A stretch of DNA of 64,000 nt from Streptomyces filamentosus (GTDB lineage: Bacteria > Actinomycetota > Actinomycetes > Streptomycetales > Streptomycetaceae): positions 4,145,919 to 4,209,918 of the forward strand of contig NZ_BNBE01000001.1 in the NCBI RefSeq assembly GCF_014654895.1. The letters run 5' to 3'. Positions within the stretch are counted from its first letter, which is position 1. Every line of letters starts with the position of its first letter. Below are positions 34,163 to 43,186 of this stretch, in pieces. The notes beneath the pieces were generated by a model that had not been told where the DNA came from, searched no databases, and saw nothing but the letters and a program-made list of their open reading frames with translations. A program made the position numbers and the translations under genes.

Positions 34163-35377
34163 TCAGACGCCGGTCCCGCCGGAGATTCCCCCGTGGCAAG
34201 CGCTGTCGGCACGTGCGCAGACGACCCGTCCGAAGGCTCCGGTGCCGATCGCCGCGAAGTTGTCGAGGCTCCCGGTTCCGGGCTCGAAGTAGCCGCTGTG
34301 CCCGGCCGCCCCGGCCGCCGAGACCAGCCGTGCGCCGAACTCCGGCTCCACCGGGTCCGCCCCGTGCCCGACCCCGCCGACCTCCAGGTGGGGGACGTCC
34401 GCGATCCAGTCGGCGTCGTCCCGCATGGCCCATATCCGCGCCCGGGTGTCCAGCTCGGCCGCCGTCTCCACCCGCATCCCGGGGCTGCCGGCCACCGTCA
34501 GGTCGGTCACCCGCCCCGGGAGCCGGGGCGCGGCGAGCCCGCAGAGCACGGAGCCGTAGCTGTGGCAGAAGAGCGCCACCCGGGCCGTCCCCGGCAGGCC
34601 CTCGGTCATCCGGACGAGCCGGTCGGCGCCGGACGCGGCGAGCCGCCCGGTGACCGCGTCCACGCCCACCCGGGCGGGCGCGGTGTAGTCGGCCCACGCG
34701 ATGACCGCGACCCGGGCGCGGGGCGCGGTGCGGCGCTCGGCCTCGTACAGGGCGCGCGCCATGCCGGCGGGGGCGGTGTAGCGGCCGTGGGTCTTCTGGA
34801 AGGTGAGGAGGTTGGTGTCGACGCCGGGCACGACCACCGACACCCGCCGGGCCCGCTCCAGGTCGCCGAGGACCTCGGCGGTCCGGCCGGTGCCGGTGGG
34901 GTCGAAGGCGAGGATCCGGCGGCCCGGCGCCAGCAGCGAGACGAAGCGGTCCACCCGGCGGCGGGCCTCGTGCCGGCCGTCGGCGGAGAGCCGGGGGTCG
35001 TCGAGGCGGGGCCGCTCGGCGGCGAGCGCCCGGGCGAGGCCGATCCGGTTGGCGCGGTAGCGCAGGGCGGGCGGTGCCCCGTCGAGGTTGCCGACGACGA
35101 ACGGATGCCGCTCGGCGAGGCCCTCGGAGCGGTCCGGTCCCAGCGAGGCGAACCAGGCGGCGACCGTACGGGGCGGGGCGGTGGCCGGATCGGGCGGCGG
35201 GACGTCGCCGGTCCGCTCCCGCGCCCAGGCGGCCAGCGCGGCCTCCATCGACGGCCCGGACGCCGGCCGGTGCCGGATCGTGGTCCACCCGGTGGTGGCG
35301 AGCATGACGAGGACGACGCCCAGCACGAGGAGGGTGCGCAGGACGACGAGGGACGGCGGGACGTCGGCGGAGGTCAC
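34163..35377 (-). CDS. membrane-anchored alpha/beta hydrolase, DUF1023 family
   Basis: The 404-residue protein has one N-terminal membrane anchor (about 10-30) and a DUF1023 hydrolase domain with FCHSYGSVLCG. The segments PFVVGNLDGAPPALRYRAN and GHSGYFEPGTGSLDNFAAIGTGAF are shared with the 29608-30591 paralogue. GTG at 35377 was chosen because it directly precedes the anchor and lies 8 bp after a TAGGGT -10-like element. The frame stays open upstream to GTG 35593, where it would encode degenerate 15-residue repeats; I treat that as non-coding. Substrate unknown. Confidence 0.84.
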   Translation of the reverse strand: MTSADVPPSLVVLRTLLVLGVVLVMLATTGWTTIRHRPASGPSMEAALAAWARERTGDVPPPDPATAPPRTVAAWFASLGPDRSEGLAERHPFVVGNLDGAPPALRYRANRIGLARALAAERPRLDDPRLSADGRHEARRRVDRFVSLLAPGRRILAFDPTGTGRTAEVLGDLERARRVSVVVPGVDTNLLTFQKTHGRYTAPAGMARALYEAERRTAPRARVAVIAWADYTAPARVGVDAVTGRLAASGADRLVRMTEGLPGTARVALFCHSYGSVLCGLAAPRLPGRVTDLTVAGSPGMRVETAAELDTRARIWAMRDDADWIADVPHLEVGGVGHGADPVEPEFGARLVSAAGAAGHSGYFEPGTGSLDNFAAIGTGAFGRVVCARADSACHGGISGGTGV

Positions 35378-35474
35378 GGGCGGACACCCTAGACGGCGAA
35401 GATGACGCGCCCGTCGTCGCACCCGTCGGCACGGCCGTCGCGCACCGGAGGGTACGGCCGTCGTCGCACCCGTG

Positions 35475-35609
35475 GGTGCGACGGCCGGGGACCTGCCGGT
35501 ACGACCGCCGAGGCCCGTCGGTGCGACGGCCGGGACCTTCCGGTGCGGCTGCCGGACACCTGTCGGCGCGGACCGCCCGGGACCCGTCGGCACGACCCGT
35601 CCACAGGTC
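35475..35609. repeat. degenerate 45-bp tandem repeat upstream of DUF1023 gene
   Basis: Units begin at 35475, 35520 and 35565, exactly 45 bp apart. The first two share GGTGCGACGGCCGGG and much of the remainder; the third is more diverged. The period is a multiple of three and the minus-strand frame is open. The 274-bp region between the hydrolase and TetR genes has no other feature. Confidence 0.75.
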
Positions 35610-35651
35610 CCCCGGCGCGCCCGTCCGGGCCCTCCGGAGGTCCCGGGACGG

Positions 35652-36320
35652 TCAGCCGCGCGGGGCGCCCGGTTCCCGCCAGTGCAGCGAGAGCGCGGGG
35701 CCCAGGTGGTCCAGGTAGCGCTCGGTGAGGGCGCGGATCCCCTCCAGGGTGCGGTCCGGGCCCTTGCCCCACATCTGGCCGGTGACGCGCATCACTCCGC
35801 CGAAGGCGGCCACCGCGATCCGGGGGCGCGGGTCGGCGTCCACGTCGAGCCCCTCGCGGCGGGCGACGACGCGGGCGATCGTCTCCTCCATCTCGCTGGA
35901 CCGGCGCAGGTGCGCGGCGAGCAGCGCCGGCGTCGACTCGATCATGAAGAAGGTCTTCAGGTACAGCTCGACCGGGACGATCCGGTCGATCACGTCGCCC
36001 ACGTCGTCCCACGCGGCGAGCACCGCGTGGCGCATCGCGTCGAAGGGGCCCTCCTCGGGAGGGCGCCGGACGAGCGCCCTGACGAACTCCTCCTCCACCA
36101 TCCGCTGGACGGCGAAGGCGACCTCCTCCTTGGAGGAGAAGTAGCGGAAGAAGGTGCGCTGGGAGACCTCGACGGCCTCCGCGATCTCGTCGACGGTGGT
36201 CCGCTCGTACCCCTGGGTGGTGAAGAGCTCCAGGGACACCTGGATGAGCGCGTCGCGCGTGCGCTGCTTCTTCCGCTCGCGCAGTCCGGGCGCGGAAGGT
36301 CCGGGCGCGGGCACGGTCAA
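35652..36320 (-). CDS. TetR-family regulator of the adjacent drug exporter
   Basis: The 222-residue protein has a TetR helix-turn-helix (about 15-62; TTVDEIAEAVEVSQRTFFRYFSSKEEV) and a C-terminal ligand pocket with a conserved MRVTGQMWGKG segment. It starts at TTG 36320, or possibly GTG 36314; an AAAGAGA site favours the TTG. It is divergent from the 14-TM exporter gene with 124 bp between the starts. TetR/exporter pairs of this type are nearly always repressor and target, so drug-inducible derepression is inferred. Confidence 0.9.
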   Translation of the reverse strand: MTVPAPGPSAPGLRERKKQRTRDALIQVSLELFTTQGYERTTVDEIAEAVEVSQRTFFRYFSSKEEVAFAVQRMVEEEFVRALVRRPPEEGPFDAMRHAVLAAWDDVGDVIDRIVPVELYLKTFFMIESTPALLAAHLRRSSEMEETIARVVARREGLDVDADPRPRIAVAAFGGVMRVTGQMWGKGPDRTLEGIRALTERYLDHLGPALSLHWREPGAPRG

Positions 36321-36407
36321 CAGAGTCTCTTTTCGGTCGATTGCGGGAGTTTCTTCGCGCTCAGGGTACCTGTGAGCTACGTGACAGTTACCGACGCGTG
36401 AATCGCT

Positions 36408-36437
36408 TTGTCAATTGTCAGTGGCTGTCACTAGCCT
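36408..36437 (+). promoter_or_regulatory. promoter of the MFS exporter gene
   Basis: TTGTCA (36408-36413), N18 and TAGCCT (36432-36437) form a plausible vegetative promoter just before the ATG at 36445. A second TTGTCA at 36415-36420 repeats the first, and TGTCA/TGACA words also occur upstream at 36382-36386 and 36426-36430, which may be operator half-sites for the divergent TetR protein. Confidence 0.5.
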
Positions 36438-36444
36438 CGTTCCC

Positions 36445-38067
36445 ATGACTAGTCAGACCACCGTGGAAAAGGCCCCGCAGGGCCAGGGGGGCGTCCGGGA
36501 GCCTGGTCCGGTCCCGGCGAAGGGCCTGCGCGGCCACCCCTGGCTGACCCTGTTCTCCGTCGCCGTGGGCGTCATGATGGTCGCCCTCGACGGCACCATC
36601 GTCGCCATCGCCAACCCCGCCATCCAGGCCGATCTCGGCGCCTCCCTGGACCAGCTCCAGTGGATCACCAACGGCTACCTGCTCGCGCTCGCCGTCGCCC
36701 TGATCACCGCCGGCAAGCTCGGTGACCGCTTCGGCCACCGCCAGACCTTCCTCATCGGCATCGCCGGCTTCGCCGCCGCGTCGGGCGCCATCGGCCTCTC
36801 CGACTCGATCGCCGCCGTCATCGCCTTCCGCGTCTTCCAGGGCCTGTTCGGCGCCCTGCTGATGCCGGCCGCCCTCGGCCTGCTCCGCGCCACCTTCCCC
36901 GCCGAGAAGCTGAACATGGCCATCGGCATCTGGGGCATGGTCATCGGCGCCTCCACCGCCGGCGGCCCGATCCTCGGCGGCTTCCTCGTCGAGCACGTCA
37001 GCTGGCAGTCCGTCTTCTTCATCAACGTGCCGGTCGGCGTCCTCGCCCTCGTGCTCGGCCTGGTGATCCTCCGGGACCACCGCGCGGAGAACGCGCCGCG
37101 CTCCTTCGACGTCCTCGGCATCGTGCTGCTCTCCAGCGCGATGGGCCTGCTCGTCTGGAGCCTCATCCAGGCCGGTGCGGAGTGGGGCTGGACCAGCGGC
37201 AACACCTGGGGCTGCCTGCTCGGTTCCGTCGTCCTCTTCGCGGTCTTCGCGGTCTGGGAGACGAAGGTCGCCGAGCCGCTCATCCCGCTCGGCATGTTCC
37301 GCTCCGTGCCGCTCTCGGCCGGCGTGGTGCTGATGGTCCTCATGGCCTTCGCCTTCATGGGCGGCCTGTTCTTCGTGACCTTCTACCTCCAGGGCGTGAA
37401 GGGCCTCGGCCCGATCGACGCCGGTCTGCGCCTGCTGCCGCTGACCGCGATGATGATCGTCTCCTCGCCGCTGGCGGGCGCCCTCATCACCAAGTTCGGC
37501 CCCCGGGTGCCGCTGGTCGGCGGCATGGTCTGCACGGCCGCCGCGATGTTCGGCATGATCACCCTCTCGGCCGGCACCAGCACCCTCGTCATGTCCCTGT
37601 GGTTCGCCCTCCTCGGCCTGGGCCTCGCCCCGGTCATGGTCGGCGCCACCGAGGTCATCGTGGGCAACGCGCCGCTGGAGCTCTCCGGCGTCGCGGGCGG
37701 CCTCCAGCAGGCCGCCATGCAGGTCGGCGGCGCGCTCGGCACCGCCGTGCTCGGCGCGGTGATGGCCTCCAAGGTCTCCTCCTCCTTCGAGGGGAACTGG
37801 AAGGAGGCCGGCATCCCGGTCCCGGCCGACCCGCGCCTGGCGGAGGCCGCCGAGTTCGGCATGGCCCCGCAGGAGATGGCGAAGGCGCCCGGCATGACCC
37901 CGGACCTCTTCGCGAAGATCTCCGACGTCATCCACGACACCTTCCTCGAAGGCATGGGCCTGGCCTTCACCGTCGCCGGCGTGGTGGCGGTGGTGGCGGC
38001 CCTGGTCGCCACGCTGACCAAGCGCGGCGAGAACGTGCAGGAGGGCATGGGCGGCGGTCACATCTGA
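36445..38067 (+). CDS. MFS drug:H+ antiporter, DHA2 family (14 TM)
   Basis: The 540-residue transporter has 14 predicted membrane helices. DHA2 signatures are VALDGTIVAIANPAIQADLG in helix 1, LGDRFGHRQTFLIG (motif A) after helix 2, and GPILGGFLVEHVSWQSVFFINVPVG (motif C region). EmrB/QacA-type exporters use the proton gradient to expel drugs or endogenous metabolites. ATG at 36445 (MTSQTTVEK) starts the usual short cytoplasmic N terminus. The divergent TetR gene supports inducible drug export; the substrate cannot be read. Confidence 0.92.
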   Translation: MTSQTTVEKAPQGQGGVREPGPVPAKGLRGHPWLTLFSVAVGVMMVALDGTIVAIANPAIQADLGASLDQLQWITNGYLLALAVALITAGKLGDRFGHRQTFLIGIAGFAAASGAIGLSDSIAAVIAFRVFQGLFGALLMPAALGLLRATFPAEKLNMAIGIWGMVIGASTAGGPILGGFLVEHVSWQSVFFINVPVGVLALVLGLVILRDHRAENAPRSFDVLGIVLLSSAMGLLVWSLIQAGAEWGWTSGNTWGCLLGSVVLFAVFAVWETKVAEPLIPLGMFRSVPLSAGVVLMVLMAFAFMGGLFFVTFYLQGVKGLGPIDAGLRLLPLTAMMIVSSPLAGALITKFGPRVPLVGGMVCTAAAMFGMITLSAGTSTLVMSLWFALLGLGLAPVMVGATEVIVGNAPLELSGVAGGLQQAAMQVGGALGTAVLGAVMASKVSSSFEGNWKEAGIPVPADPRLAEAAEFGMAPQEMAKAPGMTPDLFAKISDVIHDTFLEGMGLAFTVAGVVAVVAALVATLTKRGENVQEGMGGGHI

Positions 38068-38103
38068 CCCGCCCGACCCGGGCTTCCCCGGTCCGGGTCC
38101 CTT

Positions 38104-38144
38104 GAGGGGCCGTCACCCGTTCGAAGGAACGGGGGCGGCCCCTC
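38104..38144 (+). terminator. two-part hairpin after the MFS exporter
   Basis: GAGGGGCCG (38104-38112) pairs with CGGCCCCTC (38136-38144), and an inner stem CCCGTTC (38116-38122)/GAACGGG (38127-38133) closes on a GAAG tetraloop. It ends with TTCC, and lies 37 bp after the exporter stop. Confidence 0.85.
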
Positions 38145-38212
38145 TTCCGTTCACGGGGTCACCTCCTCCATGCTTTCGATTGCAGAGAGTGACGACATGG
38201 GGGTTGATCTGC

Positions 38213-38668
38213 ATGAACGCGAAGACGATGGCGGTACTCACGGGGACGGCCGCCCTGCTCCTGGCCACCCTCCCGGCGACGGCCGCCCCGGCCGCCCCGG
38301 CCGTCCAGGGGGCACGGACGGCGCCGGCGGCCCCGATGGCCCCCACGGCGGCCGTCGCCCCGGCCGCCGGGGCCGCCGGGGCCGCGACGGGGGTCTGCGG
38401 GCCCGGGAGGCTCTGCCTCTGGCCACGGCCCGACTTCAAGGGCAGGCCGTGGACGTACGAGCTGGCGACGACCGACCTCGACAGCTGCGTCGCCCTCCCG
38501 GCCGGGGCCTCGGCCCAGTCCCTCGCCGTCCGCACGGGACGCCCCGTGACCACGTACCAGTCGGGGGAGTGCGCGGAGGCGGGCGAGTTCGAGACGTACC
38601 CGGGCCGGGGCACCTGGGTCCCCCAGACGCCCTACGAGGTCAGGGCCTTCAAACTCTGGGAGCGCTAG
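38213..38668 (+). CDS. secreted peptidase-inhibitor I36-like protein
   Basis: The 151-residue protein has a signal peptide (about 1-28) and an Ala/Pro-rich linker. The C-terminal domain fits inhibitor family I36 (SMPI-like beta-gamma crystallin): CGPGRLCLWPRPDFKGRPWTYE, then a second cysteine pair around DSCVAL and SGECAEAG. Such proteins inhibit metalloproteases or serve as secreted crystallin-like proteins. ATG at 38213 was used; the ribosome-binding site is weak. Its 3' end overlaps that of the convergent K+ channel gene by 20 bp. Confidence 0.78.
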   Translation: MNAKTMAVLTGTAALLLATLPATAAPAAPAVQGARTAPAAPMAPTAAVAPAAGAAGAATGVCGPGRLCLWPRPDFKGRPWTYELATTDLDSCVALPAGASAQSLAVRTGRPVTTYQSGECAEAGEFETYPGRGTWVPQTPYEVRAFKLWER

Positions 38669-39491
38669 AGGCCCCCGCCCCCGCCCCCGCTCCCGTCTCC
38701 GGTGCCGCGGGCTCCGGTGCGGCGGGCTCCGGCACGGCCCGCGGGGGGACCGGGCCCGAGAGGCGGGCCACTTCGGCGCGGAGCTCGCGGACCTCCCGGG
38801 TCAGCGTCTCCAGGAGCTCCGTCTGCCGGCGCTCCACCGCGTCGTCCCGCTCGAAGCGGGAGATGAACCAGGCCGCGATGTTGGCTGTGACCACACCGAG
38901 CAGGGCGATCCCGGAGAGCATCAGCCCGACCGCCAGCACCCGCCCGAGACCGGTCGTCGGGGCGTGGTCGCCGTAGCCGACCGTCGTCATCGTGGTGAAG
39001 GACCACCAGACGGCGTCGCCCAGGGTCTTGATGTTCCCGTTCGGGGCGTCCCGCTCGACGTGCAGCACCGCCAGCGAGCCGAACATCATCAGCCCGACCA
39101 CCGCGCCCGCCACATAGGTGGTGAGCGTTATCTGCGGGGCCATCCGGGCCCGCCGGCCCACGAGGAGGAGCGTGGAGACCACCCGCAGCAGCCGCAGCGG
39201 CTGCACCAGCGGCAGGAGGACCGCGAGGAGGTCGAGGGGGTGGGAGCGGACGAACGCCCAGCGGGACGGGGCGAGACAGAGCCGGACCAGGTAGTCTGCC
39301 GCGAAGGCGCCCCACACGGCCCACTCCACGACGTGGCACAGCCGGAGCACCCACGCCTCGGCGCCGGGCGCGACGATCGGCACCGCGTACGCGACGCCGA
39401 AGGCCACCGCGAGCACCAGCAGCGGGGTCTGGGTGCGCTCTTCCCAGCGGACCTTCGGCGGGCGCTGCTTCTTCACGGACATGCGGGGCAT
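38649..39491 (-). CDS. K+ channel with two-to-six-helix pore module
   Basis: The 280-residue protein has several hydrophobic segments in the first half and a Kv-like layout, including a basic S4-like stretch (LRLLRVVSTLLLVGRRARM). The selectivity filter TTVGYGD follows a pore helix (VWWSFTTMTTVGYGD). The C terminus is a coiled coil (RQTELLETLTREVRELRAEVARL) plus a Pro/Ala/Gly tail. Bacterial channels of this kind set membrane potential. ATG at 39491 or 39482 may start it; neither has a strong ribosome-binding site. It converges with the I36 gene and overlaps its end by 20 bp. Confidence 0.88.
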   Translation of the reverse strand: MPRMSVKKQRPPKVRWEERTQTPLLVLAVAFGVAYAVPIVAPGAEAWVLRLCHVVEWAVWGAFAADYLVRLCLAPSRWAFVRSHPLDLLAVLLPLVQPLRLLRVVSTLLLVGRRARMAPQITLTTYVAGAVVGLMMFGSLAVLHVERDAPNGNIKTLGDAVWWSFTTMTTVGYGDHAPTTGLGRVLAVGLMLSGIALLGVVTANIAAWFISRFERDDAVERRQTELLETLTREVRELRAEVARLSGPVPPRAVPEPAAPEPAAPETGAGAGAGASSAPRV

Positions 39492-39573
39492 CGTAAGGAA
39501 TGCCGAAGGGCGGCGGAGCCACCGGCCCCACCGCCCCTCACCAGGCGCTACGTCCTCCGGGAGGCGTGCCCCG

Positions 39574-42306
39574 TCAGGCGTCGCCGCCCGCGGGACCCGG
39601 ATCGGCGGCCGCCACGTCCAGGAGCTGGTAGCGGTCCACCGCCTGCTTCAGGACCGCCCGGTCCACCTTGCCGTCGCGGGCCAGCTCGGTCAGCACCGCG
39701 AGCACGATCGACTGGGCGTCGATGTGGAAGTAGCGGCGGGCGGCGCCGCGGGTGTCCGCGAAGCCGAAGCCGTCCGCACCGAGGGAGGTGTACGAGCCGG
39801 GGACCCAGCGGGCGATCTGGTCCGGCACCGAACGCATCCAGTCCGAGACCGCCACGAAGGGGCCCTCGGCCGCCTGGAGCTTGCGGGTCACGTACGGGAC
39901 GCGCTGCTCCTCGTCCGGGTGGAGCAGGTTGTGCTCCTCCACGGCCACGGCCTCGCGGCGCAGCTCGTTCCACGAGGTCGCGGACCAGACGTCGGCCCTG
40001 ACGTTCCACTCCTCGGCGAGGATCCGCTGCGCCTCGACCGCCCACGGCACGGCGACGCCGGAGGCCATGATCTGCGCCGGGATCGCGCCCGCCTCGGCGG
40101 CCTTGAAGCGGTGGATGCCCTGGAGGATGCCCTCCACGTCCACGTCGTCCGGCTCGGCGGGGTGCCGGATCGGCTCGTTGTAGACCGTCAGGTAGTAGAA
40201 GACGTCCTCCGCCTGGGGGCCGTACATCCGGCGCAGACCGTCCTTGACGATGTGCGCGATCTCGAACCCGAACGCCGGGTCGTAGGCGATGCAGGCCGGG
40301 TTCGTCGAGGCGAGGAGGTGCGAGTGTCCGTCCGCGTGCTGGAGGCCCTCGCCGGTCAGCGTGGTGCGGCCGGCCGTGGCGCCCAGGACGAAGCCGCGCG
40401 CGAGCTGGTCGGCCATCTGCCAGAACTGGTCGCCGGTCCGCTGGAAGCCGAACATCGAGTAGAAGACGTAGACCGGGATCAGCGGCTCGCCGTGGGTGGC
40501 GTAGGCCGAGCCGGCGGCGATCAGCGAGGCCGTGCAGCCGGCCTCGGAGATGCCGTCGTGCAGCATCTGGCCGCTCGGCGACTCCTTGTAGGCGAGGAGG
40601 AGTTCGCGGTCCACCGCCTCGTACTGCTGCCCCAGCGGGTTGTAGATCTTGGCGCTCGGGAAGAAGGAGTCCATGCCGAAGGTGCGGTACTCGTCGGGGG
40701 CGATCAGCACGAAGCGCTTGCCGATCTCCTTGTCCCGCATCAGGTCCTTCAGCAGCCGGACGAAGGCCATGGTGGTGGCGATCGACTGCTGGCCCGAGCC
40801 CTTGCGGACCGCCGCGTAGGTCTTGTCGTCCGGCAGCGCCAGCGGCCTCGACCGCACCACGCGGGTCGGCACGTAGCCGCCGAGCCCGCTGCGGCGGTCG
40901 TGCATGTACTGGATCTCCTCGGAGTCCCGGCCCGGGTGGTAGTACGGCGGCAGGCCGGACTCCAGCTCCTTGTCGGTCACCGGGATGTGCAGCCGGTCCC
41001 GGAAGCGCTTCAGGTCGTCGACCGTCAGCTTCTTCATCTGGTGGGTGGCGTTGCGGCCCTCGAAGTTGGGGCCGAGGGTCCAGCCCTTGACCGTCTGGGC
41101 CAGGATCACCGTCGGCTGGCCCTTGTGGGCCTTGGCCGCGGCGTAGGCCGCGTAGATCTTCTTGTGGTCGTGGCCGCCGCGGCCCAGGTGGAGGATCTGC
41201 TGGTCCGACATGGACTCGACCATGGCCCGCAGCCGGTGGTCGTCGCCGAAGAAGTGGTCGCGGATGTACCCGCCGGTCTCCGTGGCGTACGTCTGGAACT
41301 GCCCGTCCGGGGTGGTGTTCAGCTTGTTCACCAGGATGCCGTCGCGGTCCTGGGCGAGCAGCGGGTCCCAGGAGCGGTCCCAGATCAGCTTGATGACGTT
41401 CCAGCCGTTGCCCCGGAAGATCGACTCCAGCTCCTGGATGATCTTGCCGTTGCCGCGGACCGGGCCGTCGAGCCGCTGGAGGTTGCAGTTGACGACGAAG
41501 GTGAGGTTGTCGAGGCCCTCGCGGGCCGCGATGGAGAGCTGGCCGAGCGACTCGACCTCGTCCATCTCGCCGTCGCCGAGGAAGGCCCACACGTGGGACT
41601 TGGAGGTGTCGGCGATCCCGCGCGCCTCCATGTACCGGTTCATCCGGGCCTGGTAGATCGCGCCGAGCGGGCCGAGGCCCATCGACACGGTCGGGAACTC
41701 CCAGAAGTCCGGCATCAGCCGCGGGTGCGGGTAGGACGACAGCCCGTTCGGGTACTTCGACTTCTCCTGGCGGAAGCCGTCGAGCTGGGTCGCCGTCAGC
41801 CGGTCGAGGAGGAAGGCGCGGGCGTAGATGCCGGGGGAGGCGTGCCCCTGGAAGAAGATCTGGTCGCCGCCGTCGCCCTCGTCCTTGCCCCGGAAGAAGT
41901 GGTTGAAGCCCACGTCGTAGAGGGAGGCCGAGGAGGCGAAGGTGGCGATGTGGCCGCCGACGCCGATGCCCGGGCGCTGGGCCCGCGACACCATCACGGC
42001 CGCGTTCCACCGGGTGGCGTTGAGGACCTTGCGCTCGATCTCCTCGTTGCCGGGGAAGAAGGGCTCGTCCCTGGTGGCGATGGTGTTGACGTAGTCCGTG
42101 CTGCGCATCTCGGGCACGGCCACCCGCTTCTCGCGGGCGCGCTCGATCAGCCGCAGCATCAGGTAGCGGGCCCGTTCCCGGCCCCGCTCGTCGACCGCCG
42201 CGTCCAGGGAGTCGAGCCACTCCTGGGTCTCTTCGGGGTCAAAATCGGGGACCTGGCTGGGAAGGCCGCCAATGATGATCGGGTTGCGATCGGATCCGGG
42301 AGCCAC
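39574..42306 (-). CDS. aceE: pyruvate dehydrogenase E1 component, homodimeric type (AceE)
   Basis: The 910-residue enzyme carries out thiamine-diphosphate-dependent decarboxylation of pyruvate and acetylation of lipoyl-E2. The TPP-binding motif runs from GDGEMDEVESLGQ to VVNCNLQRLDG (about 255-290). The signatures WAFLGDGEMDE, GHASPGIYARAF and YSMFGFQRTGDQFWQMAD are those of the homodimeric E1. GTG at 42306 has GAAGGA 6 bp upstream and yields MAPGSDRNPIIIGG. It stands alone; no E2/E3 genes are adjacent, as usual in streptomycetes, where this E1 is separately encoded. Pirin regulation is known in S. coelicolor. Confidence 0.96.
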   Translation of the reverse strand: MAPGSDRNPIIIGGLPSQVPDFDPEETQEWLDSLDAAVDERGRERARYLMLRLIERAREKRVAVPEMRSTDYVNTIATRDEPFFPGNEEIERKVLNATRWNAAVMVSRAQRPGIGVGGHIATFASSASLYDVGFNHFFRGKDEGDGGDQIFFQGHASPGIYARAFLLDRLTATQLDGFRQEKSKYPNGLSSYPHPRLMPDFWEFPTVSMGLGPLGAIYQARMNRYMEARGIADTSKSHVWAFLGDGEMDEVESLGQLSIAAREGLDNLTFVVNCNLQRLDGPVRGNGKIIQELESIFRGNGWNVIKLIWDRSWDPLLAQDRDGILVNKLNTTPDGQFQTYATETGGYIRDHFFGDDHRLRAMVESMSDQQILHLGRGGHDHKKIYAAYAAAKAHKGQPTVILAQTVKGWTLGPNFEGRNATHQMKKLTVDDLKRFRDRLHIPVTDKELESGLPPYYHPGRDSEEIQYMHDRRSGLGGYVPTRVVRSRPLALPDDKTYAAVRKGSGQQSIATTMAFVRLLKDLMRDKEIGKRFVLIAPDEYRTFGMDSFFPSAKIYNPLGQQYEAVDRELLLAYKESPSGQMLHDGISEAGCTASLIAAGSAYATHGEPLIPVYVFYSMFGFQRTGDQFWQMADQLARGFVLGATAGRTTLTGEGLQHADGHSHLLASTNPACIAYDPAFGFEIAHIVKDGLRRMYGPQAEDVFYYLTVYNEPIRHPAEPDDVDVEGILQGIHRFKAAEAGAIPAQIMASGVAVPWAVEAQRILAEEWNVRADVWSATSWNELRREAVAVEEHNLLHPDEEQRVPYVTRKLQAAEGPFVAVSDWMRSVPDQIARWVPGSYTSLGADGFGFADTRGAARRYFHIDAQSIVLAVLTELARDGKVDRAVLKQAVDRYQLLDVAAADPGPAGGDA

Positions 42307-42746
42307 GCTGTTCCTTCGCTGGTCGGGGGGAGTCCCACGAGGGAGAGCCCCATGGAGGCCGAGGTGCCCTGGGCCGGGACGTCCATCGTGTACCCGGCTC
42401 GCGGCACACGTCATCTTTGCCGAGAGGTGGCCGTCCCCGCGCCCTCCCCGGGCAAGGGGTGTGGTCAAATCGCAACCTTACGCCCAATCCGCGCATGCGT
42501 TTCGTCAAGGCGTTCGGCAGACTGAAGCCGTAGAAACCCGCGAAGCGGGACGAATCGTGTTTCCCTGATCACGGAGCGCTGTCGAACTGCGTCGGAAGTT
42601 GCGGTGAGACGGCCCCAAACGTCACCGTTTCGGCGGTCTCCGCGGCCGGGTACTTGCGCGATCCGCCCCGTCACGTGTGGACTACGGCCAGCGCCGCGCG
42701 CATGCGCGGCCCGAGCATTTTCCGATACATGATCAGGAGGCAAGCC
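42307..42746. other. 440-bp divergent intergenic region between aceE and DUF3052
   Basis: I see no gene here. It should contain the promoters for both divergent genes. A stretch of lower GC (CAAATCGCAACCTTACG, near 42466-42482) is the likeliest aceE promoter area, and a TTGCGC/GGACTA pair near 42654-42683 may serve DUF3052, but neither is convincing. A 7-bp hairpin (GCCGCGC/GCGCGGC) occurs at about 42693-42710. Confidence 0.45.
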
Positions 42747-43169
42747 GTGAGCGCGACCGCGGACCACGCGGAGGAGCGGACCAACCCGGCGGCGAGGCTG
42801 GGGTTCGAGCCCGGACAGGTGGTCCAGGAGATCGGCTACGACGATGACGTCGACCAGGATCTCCGCGAAGGCATCGAGTCCACCATCGGCCAGGAGCTCG
42901 TCGACGAGGAATACGACGACGTCGCCGACGCCGTCGTCCTCTGGTTCCGTGACGAGGACGGTGATCTCACCGACTCGCTGGTGGACAGCATCGGTCTGCT
43001 GGAGGACGGAGGCAACATCTGGTTGCTGACGCCGAAGACCGGACGCGACGGCTACATCGAGCCGAGCGACATCAACGATGCCGCGCAGACCGCTGGTCTC
43101 TCCCAGACCAAGAGCATCAGCGTCGCGAAGGACTGGACGGGCACCCGCCTGGCCGCTCCCAAGCGCTGA
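42747..43169 (+). CDS. DUF3052 protein
   Basis: The 140-residue acidic protein matches the actinobacterial DUF3052 family end to end (NPAARLGFEPGQVVQEIGYDDDVDQDLREGIE, AVVLWFRDEDGDLTD, LTPKTGRDGYIEPSDI). Members are conserved next to aceE and the peroxiredoxin gene, as here, but have no known function. GTG at 42747 has CAGGAGG ending 6 bp upstream; upstream ATG codons would add unconserved residues. No signal peptide or membrane helix. Confidence 0.9.
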   Translation: MSATADHAEERTNPAARLGFEPGQVVQEIGYDDDVDQDLREGIESTIGQELVDEEYDDVADAVVLWFRDEDGDLTDSLVDSIGLLEDGGNIWLLTPKTGRDGYIEPSDINDAAQTAGLSQTKSISVAKDWTGTRLAAPKR

Positions 43170-43186
43170 TCCCCCTGCTGCGCGAG

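Noticed and set aside
34163..35593. Longer DUF1023 protein starting at GTG 35593
   Set aside because: The extra 72 residues are degenerate repeats and arginine-rich filler; GTG 35377 directly precedes the membrane anchor and a -10-like element.
42307..42746. Small genes or an RNA gene in the aceE upstream region
   Set aside because: No start with a ribosome-binding site gives a plausible protein, and no tRNA or known RNA fold is visible.
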